This document shows positions 6,352 to 14,454 of a stretch of DNA of 15,034 bases, one piece after another. A program made the translations under genes and the position numbers. Position 1 is the first letter of the stretch, and each line of letters starts with the position of its first letter. Source of the DNA: Erysipelotrichaceae bacterium (GTDB lineage: Bacteria; Bacillota_I; Bacilli_A; Erysipelotrichales; Erysipelotrichaceae); the NCBI GenBank assembly GCA_017511325.1, contig JAFWKS010000306.1:1-15034 (forward strand), given 5' to 3'. The notes beneath the pieces are model-generated. The model searched no databases and was not told the DNA's origin. It saw nothing but the letters and a program-made list of their open reading frames with translations.

Positions 6352-9054
6352 ATGGAGCAGGCTCTGGCTGTTGACGAATTTTATTATAAGACAAGAACCA
6401 ACAGCGATCTGATGGCCGCCATCCTTAAAAACTATATCGTTGATGGAAAATACAGCGGTCAGCTGCTGTTTGAGGAAGGAATGGTCGTCAAAAACGCTGA
6501 TGGGAAAATTGAACAGCCGACCAACGAACACCAGCCGCAAATAAATGTAGAAGAACTGAAAAAAGCGCTTATCGAACCGATCTACAGTTCTTATATCAGT
6601 GAATACAACGAAGAGATGCACGTGATCATGACAGCCAGCGAAATGGCGGGCGGGTATTATTATGTTGACTGGACCAGTCTGTATGAGTTCAGTAATTTCA
6701 TTCAGACAAGCATAAGCAGGAATACTGTTTTTTCAGAGATTGAAAGAGTTTTAGATGGTGCACTGCTGGTGGCCGACAATAACGGCGACCTCTACTATAA
6801 AAATAGCGATTTTGACGAGTATTCCACATTTGATGAGTGCGGAATAGATCTGGATAACGATTCATCTGTCAGACTAAAAAACACTGATTATTCAATCACT
6901 TATGTAGAGTCAGAACTGACGGGATCTACAGCGATCCTTCTGATACCTTTCGATTCCTATGCCGATACTATCATGGCGTGGACAAGAGTATTCTTTGCCG
7001 TGTGTGTGATAATCATTATCACAATGATCGTGTGGAATTATGCTGTTCAGCAGTTTGTTTTCAACAACGTTCTATCTGAAGAGCAGGAGAAGAAATATCA
7101 TCCGAAAAGAGTAAGAAACATAAATATTGCAGGAGCGGTAACCGGAGTTATAGTTATGCTTCTTTCCGTAAGTTTCGTTCAATCGATGTCGAACCTCTAC
7201 GCTCAGACACAAAGAGGAAGAAGCGCGCTCAACATTCTTGACGAAAAAATCAAAAACAGCAATCGCCTTGCTGAAATGAAGAGAGAAGATATCAGAGACT
7301 GGTATATATACTACGGAAACGAAATAGCTAACGCTGTCGGTAAAGATGCAGATCTCTTAACAAAAGAAAAACTGGAAGAATTCAATGACATAGTGGTCAC
7401 AGATTACCTGATAGCCTATGACGAAAACGGAAATGAGGTCTGCAGCAGCGGTCCATATGTCAATCTTTCATTGGGTACAAAAGAAGATGATCCGACAACG
7501 GACTTCAGAAGACTTCTGCACGGACTTGATTATATCGATCATGATGTTGCCTATGATAAAAACACAGGAAAGACTACCAAGTTGCTGGGTGTAAAGATCC
7601 CGTTTGAAAACAGAAGCGGATATGGCGCCCTGATCATAGGCATAAATCCTAATCATATCGGACCGGATGCAGAATATCATTCTTATAACGATACAATGAA
7701 ATCGCTCGCGCTTCCGGGAGATCTCATGATGATAGTTGATAAACAGAGCGGAGTGATCCTGGGCTGCAGCGACCCTGATTATTTTGAGCACAACACTTCT
7801 TCTTATGGAATTGATGTGGGGGATTCGGCTGACTCGCTGATGAATCATTTTATGATCAACGGCAACAGGTACTATGGACTGGCAGAAGAAGCAGGAGACG
7901 TCATATATTTTGATTTCCTTTCTGAGACATCGATGACCAGAAATTCATTCGGTCTCACTGCTGTGGCGGCAATACTGTTCCTTATGGTATATGCCGTCTC
8001 GCTGTATCAGATAAGCCGCGATTATACGGAAGAGGAATTTACAAACAATATACTGGTTGGTGCACCAGTAGTTCACGGCTCTAAGATCGAAATCGAGCTG
8101 GCCGACGGCCGAAAGAAAGAAACAACAGACCCTACAAGACGCTTCCCCTTCATATCACAGATGTTTAAAGAGATGATGCCGGAAAATAAAGCCGCTTTGG
8201 CTTTCGACATCATGGTCTGCTTTGCCTTGCTGGAAATAGTCTATTATGTCTATATCAAAAGATCGGCTTCCGATTCTCTGCTCGGCTTCATCATGCAAGG
8301 CAGCTGGAGCAGAGGTTTTAATCTGTTTGCGCTGACTTCGATCGTTATTCTGGTTGCGGCAGTACTGCTGAGTATGATGATAATCAAATTAATTCTTTAT
8401 TTCCTGATCTCGATCACGGACACCAAAGGAGAAACCATCTGCCGTCTGATCTATAACCTCTTACAGTATGTTGCCTTAATAACGATACTCTATTATGCAT
8501 TCGGTTATCTCGGCTTCAACACCAACGCACTGCTCGCTTCGGTTGGATTTGTTACCCTGGCAATATCTTTGGGTTCCAAAGATCTTGTTACGGATATCCT
8601 TGCCGGACTGACGATAGTTTTTGAAGGAGAATATCAGGTTGGAGACATGGTCGAGATCGCCGGTTACCGCGGAAAGGTACAGGAGATCGGCGTACGTTCA
8701 ACCAAACTGATCGGCAGAGGAGACAACATCAAGATCATCTCCAATCGTGACGTCAGAAATGTCGTGAATATGACAAGACTCAACTCGTGGCTGCCGATCG
8801 AAGTTACGGTCTCTTCTGATGAATCGCTGGAAAGAGTTGAAGAGATCCTTGATAAGAACCTTCCGGAAATAGGCAAGAAGATAAAAGAGATCATCAGAGG
8901 TCCTTATTACTACGGTGTATTATCTATGAATAAAGGTGGCTTGACCCTGTCGATACTTACCGAATGTAAGGAAGAAAACTATCATAGAGTTCAACGCAAG
9001 CTGAATAAAGAACTGATCAATCTGTTCAACCAGAACAATATCCCAATGGCATAA
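6352..9054 (+). CDS. MscS-family ion channel with two extracellular sensor regions (lacks its first helix because of an upstream amber codon)
   Basis: A 900-residue frame, or 957 codons if read from 6181 across the TAG. Numbered from the ATG at 6352: a first probable extracellular region at 1-205, a helix at 206-232, a basic cytoplasmic link, a helix at 258-278, a second probable extracellular region at 279-532 (Cache/PAS-like by its pattern of strands), a helix at 533-553, then helices at about 615-635, 655-687 and 698-722. The MscS pore helix and beta domain follow at about 724-815, with the small-residue run ASVGFVTLAISLGSKD and the signature VFEGEYQVGDMVEI. The MscS part is certain; the sensor calls rest on topology and length. 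ATG 6352 has no ribosome binding site, so expression from it is doubtful. The gene ends inside a two-way terminator. Confidence 0.85.
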   Translation: MEQALAVDEFYYKTRTNSDLMAAILKNYIVDGKYSGQLLFEEGMVVKNADGKIEQPTNEHQPQINVEELKKALIEPIYSSYISEYNEEMHVIMTASEMAGGYYYVDWTSLYEFSNFIQTSISRNTVFSEIERVLDGALLVADNNGDLYYKNSDFDEYSTFDECGIDLDNDSSVRLKNTDYSITYVESELTGSTAILLIPFDSYADTIMAWTRVFFAVCVIIIITMIVWNYAVQQFVFNNVLSEEQEKKYHPKRVRNINIAGAVTGVIVMLLSVSFVQSMSNLYAQTQRGRSALNILDEKIKNSNRLAEMKREDIRDWYIYYGNEIANAVGKDADLLTKEKLEEFNDIVVTDYLIAYDENGNEVCSSGPYVNLSLGTKEDDPTTDFRRLLHGLDYIDHDVAYDKNTGKTTKLLGVKIPFENRSGYGALIIGINPNHIGPDAEYHSYNDTMKSLALPGDLMMIVDKQSGVILGCSDPDYFEHNTSSYGIDVGDSADSLMNHFMINGNRYYGLAEEAGDVIYFDFLSETSMTRNSFGLTAVAAILFLMVYAVSLYQISRDYTEEEFTNNILVGAPVVHGSKIEIELADGRKKETTDPTRRFPFISQMFKEMMPENKAALAFDIMVCFALLEIVYYVYIKRSASDSLLGFIMQGSWSRGFNLFALTSIVILVAAVLLSMMIIKLILYFLISITDTKGETICRLIYNLLQYVALITILYYAFGYLGFNTNALLASVGFVTLAISLGSKDLVTDILAGLTIVFEGEYQVGDMVEIAGYRGKVQEIGVRSTKLIGRGDNIKIISNRDVRNVVNMTRLNSWLPIEVTVSSDESLERVEEILDKNLPEIGKKIKEIIRGPYYYGVLSMNKGGLTLSILTECKEENYHRVQRKLNKELINLFNQNNIPMA

Positions 9055-9094
9055 AAAACAGATCTCCGGAGTTTATTCCAGAGATCTGTTTTTT
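9053..9094. terminator. Two-way terminator built over both stop codons of a convergent pair
   Basis: A 14-bp perfect stem pairs AAAAAACAGATCTC (9053-9066) with GAGATCTGTTTTTT (9081-9094). The inner arm adds GGA with TCC and leaves a six-base loop. A-run and T-run lie on opposite sides, so it works in both directions. The stem includes bases of the TAA of the MscS-like gene (9052-9054) and of the TAA of the opposing gene (9093-9095). Confidence 0.92.
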
Positions 9095-10007
9095 ATCTGT
9101 TGATGGAGATTGCCATCCGTCTGTAGGTATGTCTTACTCCTCTGATAGCGATCGAATAAGCCATGATGTTTTCCGGAACAGCCATGCCGTTGTATCCGGA
9201 ATCACCGATATGATGAATATCAGCTCCCGCCATCTTGCAGTTAAGGGCGATCGTTTTGATGGTATCAGTATCAGCCCCTTCCTGTGAAGTACCGATGACG
9301 GTCATTGCCAGAACGCCAAGAGAGTGCGCATAGGAGATCAGTTGCTGGATCCTTTCAACACTTAGTCCTGGAATCGTTCCCGGTGCCGGCAGCATAATTA
9401 TATCTGTTCCTGCCTTGACGAAGTTTTCGATATCTTTTTCACTTATGATGTTTTCACCTGCTTCGTCGATGCTTCCGGAAGCATGCATCTTGCCGGAAAT
9501 GATCACGACATTGTTCTTAACAGCCTTTCGTATCTCTCTAATGGATCTAAAGATGGCTTCGTTGCTTACATGATTGCCTGGATTTCCGGTGACAACGATG
9601 ATATCTGCGCCTAGCTTATATGCTTTCAAGGCGTTTTCTGCGTTAGCCACACGACCTTTGGTCATCGTCCAGCCTTCACCATTTTCGTTCTCGTCAGTTG
9701 GTTCGAGGTTAATGCCGATCACTCTGCCGGTAAGTTTCTTAAGCAGCTTTATCGTATCTTCTTCTTTGTGCTCAGGCAGACCCTGGACAAAAGGCTTGTT
9801 TACATCGAACATATTGAGGATGATGATGTCGGCAGAAAGTGCTGAACACAGTTCGGCGTTGCTTACATCATTAAGCAGCGGAGCCATGGTGGAGACGGTC
9901 TCAGCTGCCATGATACTTCCTTCTGAAAGGCGTATGGCATCGATAAGCTTTTTGCCTTTGAGCTTAGCGATCTGTGAAGAACTCATAGACAATAGACGAT
10001 CTGACAT
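9093..10007 (-). CDS. Uncharacterised probable TIM-barrel protein
   Basis: A 304-residue cytoplasmic protein with no signal peptide or membrane segment. The sequence alternates short hydrophobic strands with helices, as in a (beta/alpha)8 barrel: ADIIILNMF (59-67), RVIGINLEP (95-103), GADIIVVTGNPG (133-144), NVVIISGKMH (166-175), GTDIIMLPAPG (200-210), GVLAMTVIGTSQEG (231-244) and GADIHHIGDSGYNG (261-274). The glycine, Asp, His and Glu residues at strand ends would line an active site. I do not recognise a characterised family; it may belong to a domain of unknown function (I recall DUF7916 but cannot confirm it). No metal motif or substrate can be assigned. The ATG is preceded by AGAAGGT at good spacing. 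It is transcribed alone and diverges from the helicase gene. Confidence 0.8.
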   Translation of the reverse strand: MSDRLLSMSSSQIAKLKGKKLIDAIRLSEGSIMAAETVSTMAPLLNDVSNAELCSALSADIIILNMFDVNKPFVQGLPEHKEEDTIKLLKKLTGRVIGINLEPTDENENGEGWTMTKGRVANAENALKAYKLGADIIVVTGNPGNHVSNEAIFRSIREIRKAVKNNVVIISGKMHASGSIDEAGENIISEKDIENFVKAGTDIIMLPAPGTIPGLSVERIQQLISYAHSLGVLAMTVIGTSQEGADTDTIKTIALNCKMAGADIHHIGDSGYNGMAVPENIMAYSIAIRGVRHTYRRMAISINR

Positions 10008-10064
10008 GGTAATACCTTCTTTCTTTTTGGTTTATATAAGGTTTGTGAAATCATTTTCAAAATC

Positions 10065-10073
10065 ATTTTAGCA
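10065..10073 (-). promoter_or_regulatory. Extended -10 promoter of the TIM-barrel gene
   Basis: On the - strand TGCTAAAAT (10073 to 10065) is an extended -10 element. Transcription from about 10058 would give a 50-base leader. No convincing -35 is seen, which is common for extended -10 promoters. A near-repeat AATCATTTT occurs at 10049-10057 and 10061-10069. Confidence 0.4.
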
Positions 10074-10080
10074 TAGGGCT

Positions 10081-10115
10081 ACCAACGATAAGAAAATCTG
10101 AAAAAAGTGGTTGGT
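10081..10115. repeat. Inverted repeat in the divergent intergenic region
   Basis: ACCAAC (10081-10086) and GTTGGT (10110-10115) form a 6-bp inverted repeat with a 23-base spacer that is mostly purine. It lies between the divergent promoters of the TIM-barrel and helicase genes, and could be an operator or chance. A separate perfect palindrome, GAATTAATTC, is at 10145-10154. Confidence 0.3.
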
Positions 10116-10166
10116 CAACATGTGGTTTCATGCGTATAAAGATCGAATTAATTCACGTGATAAAAT
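10111..10166 (+). promoter_or_regulatory. Candidate promoters of the helicase-nuclease gene
   Basis: Two candidates exist. TGATAAAAT (10158-10166) is an extended -10 followed by ATAGACAAGA, much like the TATAAT-AATAGACAAGA of the MscS-like gene; it would leave a leader of about 15 bases. TTGGTC (10111-10116) with TATAAA (10135-10140) at 18-bp spacing is the second. The ribosome binding site before ATG 10188 is weak (AAGAAC). Confidence 0.4.
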
Positions 10167-10187
10167 ATAGACAAGAACATAATTCCT

Positions 10188-13100
10188 ATGAATACAACCA
10201 ATAGAGAGTTGTTTCGTGCTATTCATGAAAGCTGTTGGCTTTATATCGAGTATCACAACAAACAGGAAGAGAACACAAAATATTGGATCGCAGTAAAAGA
10301 TATCGATCCAGTAAATAAGATGATCACAGCAGATGGAATGCATATGCGAAGTTTTGAAATGGCAGAACTTCGTTTTTCCATTGAAAGGATCACAAGTGCG
10401 AAAACCATCGAAGGAACTTATACCGAATCATCGCGCAATCTGGCAAAGAACATCAAAGAATATCCGGAAAAATACTATTCTGTTTTCCAGGAAACAGCCA
10501 ACATGAGGATCCTTGATTACCTTAGTCAGTGTAACAGGCTTGATCAGACACCATACAAGACAATAGTTACTATGGTCGACCATATCGATGATGAAATATT
10601 AAAAGACAATACCATCAAGTTAAATGACGACCAATTTGCTCAACTGATCAAGGCTTTTCAGAAAAAGACATACGCAAGCAGCAATTCATCATATTATCTG
10701 GAAATGATTCAGCTTGGTTTGAACCTTTTGAGTATTAATTCCAAAAGAGGACTATATGTCTTGGCATATCAGCCATTGAGATTAGATGTTAAGCAAAGAA
10801 CGCTAAAGGCAACAGACAACGTCGAGATATGCAGAGAATTTTCAATAGAAGGTGATAAGCAAAGCGTTAGACAGTTTTTGGACGACGAAGACCTGTACCT
10901 GTTAGAAGATTTTAAAGCCAATGCAGAAAAGATAAGAAACATCATTACAGAAAACAATCCCCAGGCGATAGTTGACGATATGCCGTATATCATAGAGATC
11001 GGAAGGAATCCGATCATCGATCTTGAATGGGAATATAACGGCATACTTTCAATGTTGGAAAATAAAGAAGAAGATGCGACACCGCCGATCAAAGCCTTTT
11101 TTGGAGATCTAACTGCCCGCTTTAGAGGAAGAAGATCATATCCTTTAATATTGACGGACCATATGATCAATCTTGATCAGCTGTTGGCAATGAACCACGC
11201 TATGCGATATCCTCTTTCCTATGTTCAAGGACCACCGGGAACAGGAAAAACAAAAACAATAATGAACATAATCGTCACAGCCTTCTTCAATGAAAGAACT
11301 GTGCTTTTTGCTTCCAACAACAATCATCCGATCGATGAAGTTGCCAATAAGATGAAAAAGATGAAATATGGAAACTTTACGATCCCGTTTCCGATCATCA
11401 GGTTAGGCAATAATGACGTGGTGAGAGATTCACTGAAACAAGTAAAAACGATATACGAAAGCATTAAAGGGATAAACGTATCAGAAATATCTCAGGATAA
11501 GAACTTCAAAGAAAGATCCGAACAAGCCAGAGATCTTAATAAGTTTTTGGAATCCTACGAAGAACGTGTTGACCTGTTAGAAAAAAAGGACGCAATTGAA
11601 CAGTTGCTCAAAAACAGTCCGCAAATGAATTTCCAGATCCAACTGCAGGCTGTACAACTCAAAAATATCAAAACAAGGTTAAATGAACTGGGTGATTTTC
11701 AAATCGAAGATGCATTAAAACTCATCGATACCAACAAAGAAGCAATAAAAGCGTATCTCAATTATGCTTCAATAAGAAATTACAAAAGAATATCTGAGTC
11801 AAAAAATGAAGATCTGCGAAAGATATTATATATAAAAGACGAGACAGAACAGGTCAGAGAATTTAATCAGTATCTGTCTGATAGCGAGAATCTTAAAAAA
11901 TTTATACGCATTTTCCCAATAGTAGTAACGACCTGCGTATCTGCTCATAAGCTGGCTGAGCCAGAACCTTATTTTGATATGACCATTATTGATGAGGCAA
12001 GCCAGTGTAATACAGCGGTGTCGCTGGTCCCAATTATCAGAGGCAGAAATCTGTTGCTTGTAGGAGACCCACAGCAGCTTCAACCGGTAATCATGTTGAA
12101 CCCTGAAGACAGTAAAGCATTAAGAAGAAAATATGGAGTTAAAGAGGAATATGACTATTGCAAAAACTCTATATACAAAACATATCTGGCGTGTGATGCG
12201 GTAAGCGACGAAGTCCTGTTAAGTCACCATTATCGTTGTGACCCGAAGATCATAGGGTTTAACAATAAAAAATATTACAACAACAAATTGAAAATGAACG
12301 GCACGAAGAAGAGCGAGCATCCTCTAGTTTTTGTGAATGTAAATGATGATACAAGCTCAAAGAAAAATACTGCTCCTAAAGAAGCAGAGATGATCGTTGA
12401 TTACATCAAAAAACACCTTGATAAAAACATTGGCGTCATAACACCGTTTGTAAAACAGAACGAACTTATCAAAAAGGAACTCGAACTTAATAATATCAGC
12501 AATGTAGATTGCGGAACGGTACATGCGTTTCAGGGAGATGAAAAAGATGTGATCCTGTTCTCTTTGTCGCTTACAGACAAAACCAATCCGAATACCTACA
12601 ACTGGCTGAGAAACAACAAAGAGTTGATCAACGTTTCTACTTCAAGAGCAAAGCAGGAGCTCATCCTCTTTTCCAACGAAAACGAAATAAACAGACTTCA
12701 TCATGGAAACGATAGTGATGATGACTTATACGATCTGTTCAGATATGTTAAAACAGAAGGAGAATTTAAGGTCGCTGAAAGAACGGTTGAATCAAGGGCT
12801 TTAGGTATTCGTCCATACAGCACAGAAACAGAAACGGCGTTTATGGAAAGTTTAAACAGAGCGCTTGATAACGCCTTTATGGATGGAAGCCGTTTTGTGG
12901 TCCATAAAGAAGTTCCTATTTCCCAGGTATTCTTAGATAACGTCACGAACGAGGATTTCTTCTATAGGGGAAGATTTGATTTTGTAGTATTCAAAAAAGT
13001 ACAAAAAGAGGAGATACCTGTCCTCGCTATTGAATTGGATGGAAAAGAACATTTTGAAAGTGATGTCGTGAAAAGAAGAGATGAGCATAAACAAGATATC

Positions 13101-13202
13101 TGTCATAAGCACAACTTTGAACTGATCAGAGTCGAAAATACATATGCAAGAAGATATCACTACATCAAAGAGATACTGATCAATTATTTCCAGGAAAGAT
13201 GA
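10188..13202 (+). CDS. SF1 (UPF1-type) helicase with WYL-like N-terminus and C-terminal DUF2726/Vsr-like nuclease domain
   Basis: A 1004-residue cytoplasmic protein. Residues about 5-80 look like a WYL-type beta-barrel (CWLYIEYHNK, then TKYWIAVKDID, then SIERITSA), a fold that binds ligands or nucleic acid in defence regulators. The helicase core is complete: Walker A GPPGTGKT 348-355, motif II DEAS 602-605, motif III GDPQQLQP 626-633, motif IV HYR 681-683, motif V GTVHAFQGDE 776-785 and motif VI STSRAK 817-822. A long insertion, about 415-575, between motifs Ia and II is strongly charged and probably coiled coil. Residues about 880-1004 match DUF2726-like PD-(D/E)xK nucleases, with Asp931, Glu949-Leu-Asp951-Gly-Lys953 and His955. 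The combination suggests an ATP-driven nucleic-acid translocase with its own nuclease, plausibly antiviral. No methylase or other partner lies beside it. The gene looks more A-rich than kbl. Confidence 0.88.
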   Translation: MNTTNRELFRAIHESCWLYIEYHNKQEENTKYWIAVKDIDPVNKMITADGMHMRSFEMAELRFSIERITSAKTIEGTYTESSRNLAKNIKEYPEKYYSVFQETANMRILDYLSQCNRLDQTPYKTIVTMVDHIDDEILKDNTIKLNDDQFAQLIKAFQKKTYASSNSSYYLEMIQLGLNLLSINSKRGLYVLAYQPLRLDVKQRTLKATDNVEICREFSIEGDKQSVRQFLDDEDLYLLEDFKANAEKIRNIITENNPQAIVDDMPYIIEIGRNPIIDLEWEYNGILSMLENKEEDATPPIKAFFGDLTARFRGRRSYPLILTDHMINLDQLLAMNHAMRYPLSYVQGPPGTGKTKTIMNIIVTAFFNERTVLFASNNNHPIDEVANKMKKMKYGNFTIPFPIIRLGNNDVVRDSLKQVKTIYESIKGINVSEISQDKNFKERSEQARDLNKFLESYEERVDLLEKKDAIEQLLKNSPQMNFQIQLQAVQLKNIKTRLNELGDFQIEDALKLIDTNKEAIKAYLNYASIRNYKRISESKNEDLRKILYIKDETEQVREFNQYLSDSENLKKFIRIFPIVVTTCVSAHKLAEPEPYFDMTIIDEASQCNTAVSLVPIIRGRNLLLVGDPQQLQPVIMLNPEDSKALRRKYGVKEEYDYCKNSIYKTYLACDAVSDEVLLSHHYRCDPKIIGFNNKKYYNNKLKMNGTKKSEHPLVFVNVNDDTSSKKNTAPKEAEMIVDYIKKHLDKNIGVITPFVKQNELIKKELELNNISNVDCGTVHAFQGDEKDVILFSLSLTDKTNPNTYNWLRNNKELINVSTSRAKQELILFSNENEINRLHHGNDSDDDLYDLFRYVKTEGEFKVAERTVESRALGIRPYSTETETAFMESLNRALDNAFMDGSRFVVHKEVPISQVFLDNVTNEDFFYRGRFDFVVFKKVQKEEIPVLAIELDGKEHFESDVVKRRDEHKQDICHKHNFELIRVENTYARRYHYIKEILINYFQER

Positions 13203-13238
13203 AAACAAGGTATCATTCGGTACCTTGTTTTCATATTT
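13199..13238. terminator. Two-way terminator between the helicase gene and kbl
   Basis: A 14-bp perfect stem pairs ATGAAAACAAGGTA (13199-13212) with TACCTTGTTTTCAT (13221-13234) around an 8-base loop. The TGA stop of the helicase gene lies inside the 5' arm. T-rich ends on both strands let it serve the convergent tdh-kbl operon as well. Confidence 0.85.
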
Positions 13239-13257
13239 GTTAATAAATAAAATCAGA

Positions 13258-14454
13258 TCAGCTCTGTTTCAGTTCCTCTCTGGTCTTGATAAGACAATCT
13301 ATGACCTTGTCGATATCTTCCTTGCTGTGGTTTGCACAGACCTGAGTGCGGATACGGGCCTTTCCTTTTGGAACGACCGGATAAGAAAAGGCTACGACGT
13401 AGATGCCTTTCTCTCTCATCTTCTTCGCAAATTCGCCAGCAGTCTTTTCATCGTACAGCATGATCGGTACGATCGGATGAGTTCCTTCGATGATATCGAA
13501 TTCGTTTTCCTTCAGCTTGTTTCGATAATAGGCGGTCAGTTCCATGAGGTGTTTTCTCAGATCGCTGCTCTCTGCAAGCATGTCCAGCAGTTCAATACTT
13601 GCGCCTGCAATGGCCGGAGCCAGCGTGTTGGAGAAAAGATATGGTCTGCTTCTTTGGCGCAGCAGATCGATGATCTCTTTTCTGCCGGAAGTATAGCCGC
13701 CCGATGCACCGCCAAGGGCCTTGCCCAAGGTACCGGTTATCACGTCGACACGGCCCTGAACACCGCAATACTCGACGGAGCCGCCGCCGTTTTCGCCGAT
13801 GAAGCCCGCAGCGTGGGAGTCATCGACCATAACGAGCGCTCCGAATTCATCCGCAAGATCACAGATGCCTTTAAGGTTGCAGATGATGCCATCCATGGAG
13901 AAGACGCCGTCAGTTGCGATCATCTTGATCCTTGCGCCATTACTGTCGGCTTCGATCAGTTTTTCTCTCAAGTCTATCATATCGTTGTTTTTATAGCGGT
14001 AGCGTTTTGCTTTGCAGAGCCTGACACCATCGATAATTGAAGCGTGATTGAGTTCATCGGATATGATCGCATCCTGTTCGTTGAGCAGTGTTTCAAATAG
14101 TCCGCCGTTGGCATCAAAGCAGGATGAGTAAAGGATCGTATCTTCGGTCTTCAAAAACTGTGAGATCTTTCTTTCCAGAGTCTTATGGATATCCTGAGTA
14201 CCGCAGATGAATCTGACGGAAGCCAGACCATAGCCTTTTTCATCATAAGTTCTCTTGGCGGCTTCGATCAGTCTTTTGTTGTTGCCAAGGCCAAGGTAGT
14301 TATTGGCGCACATGTTGAGCAGCTTTTCGCCGTTCTCCATTTCGATGTAGGCACCTTGCGGAGAAACGAAAGCTGCTTCGGCTTTGAATAGACCGGCATC
14401 CTTTATTTCTTCGATCGTATCGGCATAGTATTTCAATGTTTCTTTTCTGTTCAT
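13258..14454 (-). CDS. kbl: Glycine C-acetyltransferase (2-amino-3-ketobutyrate CoA ligase)
   Basis: PLP enzyme of the alpha-oxoamine synthase family, 398 residues, the usual length for Kbl. It cleaves 2-amino-3-ketobutyrate with CoA to glycine and acetyl-CoA, the second step of threonine breakdown. The PLP lysine is Lys245 in [10 protein letters not shown], the cofactor-binding Asp and His lie in VDDSHAAGF (210-218), and the stacking His is at 136 in ELNHAS. BioF, HemA and Spt share this fold, but the tdh neighbour settles the assignment. The ATG overlaps the tdh stop by four bases (ATGA) behind AAGGTGG, so the two are translated as a coupled pair. It ends 24 bases before a shared hairpin. 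Confidence 0.96.
   Translation of the reverse strand: MNRKETLKYYADTIEEIKDAGLFKAEAAFVSPQGAYIEMENGEKLLNMCANNYLGLGNNKRLIEAAKRTYDEKGYGLASVRFICGTQDIHKTLERKISQFLKTEDTILYSSCFDANGGLFETLLNEQDAIISDELNHASIIDGVRLCKAKRYRYKNNDMIDLREKLIEADSNGARIKMIATDGVFSMDGIICNLKGICDLADEFGALVMVDDSHAAGFIGENGGGSVEYCGVQGRVDVITGTLGKALGGASGGYTSGRKEIIDLLRQRSRPYLFSNTLAPAIAGASIELLDMLAESSDLRKHLMELTAYYRNKLKENEFDIIEGTHPIVPIMLYDEKTAGEFAKKMREKGIYVVAFSYPVVPKGKARIRTQVCANHSKEDIDKVIDCLIKTREELKQS

Noticed and set aside
9574..10071. 165-codon open frame on the + strand
   Set aside because: Antisense to the start of the TIM-barrel gene, low-complexity and Ser-rich, with no domain; a shadow frame.
13225..14040. 271-codon open frame on the + strand
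   Set aside because: It lies wholly antisense to kbl, which has full family support. It has no ribosome binding site or recognisable domain, and its codons mirror kbl.
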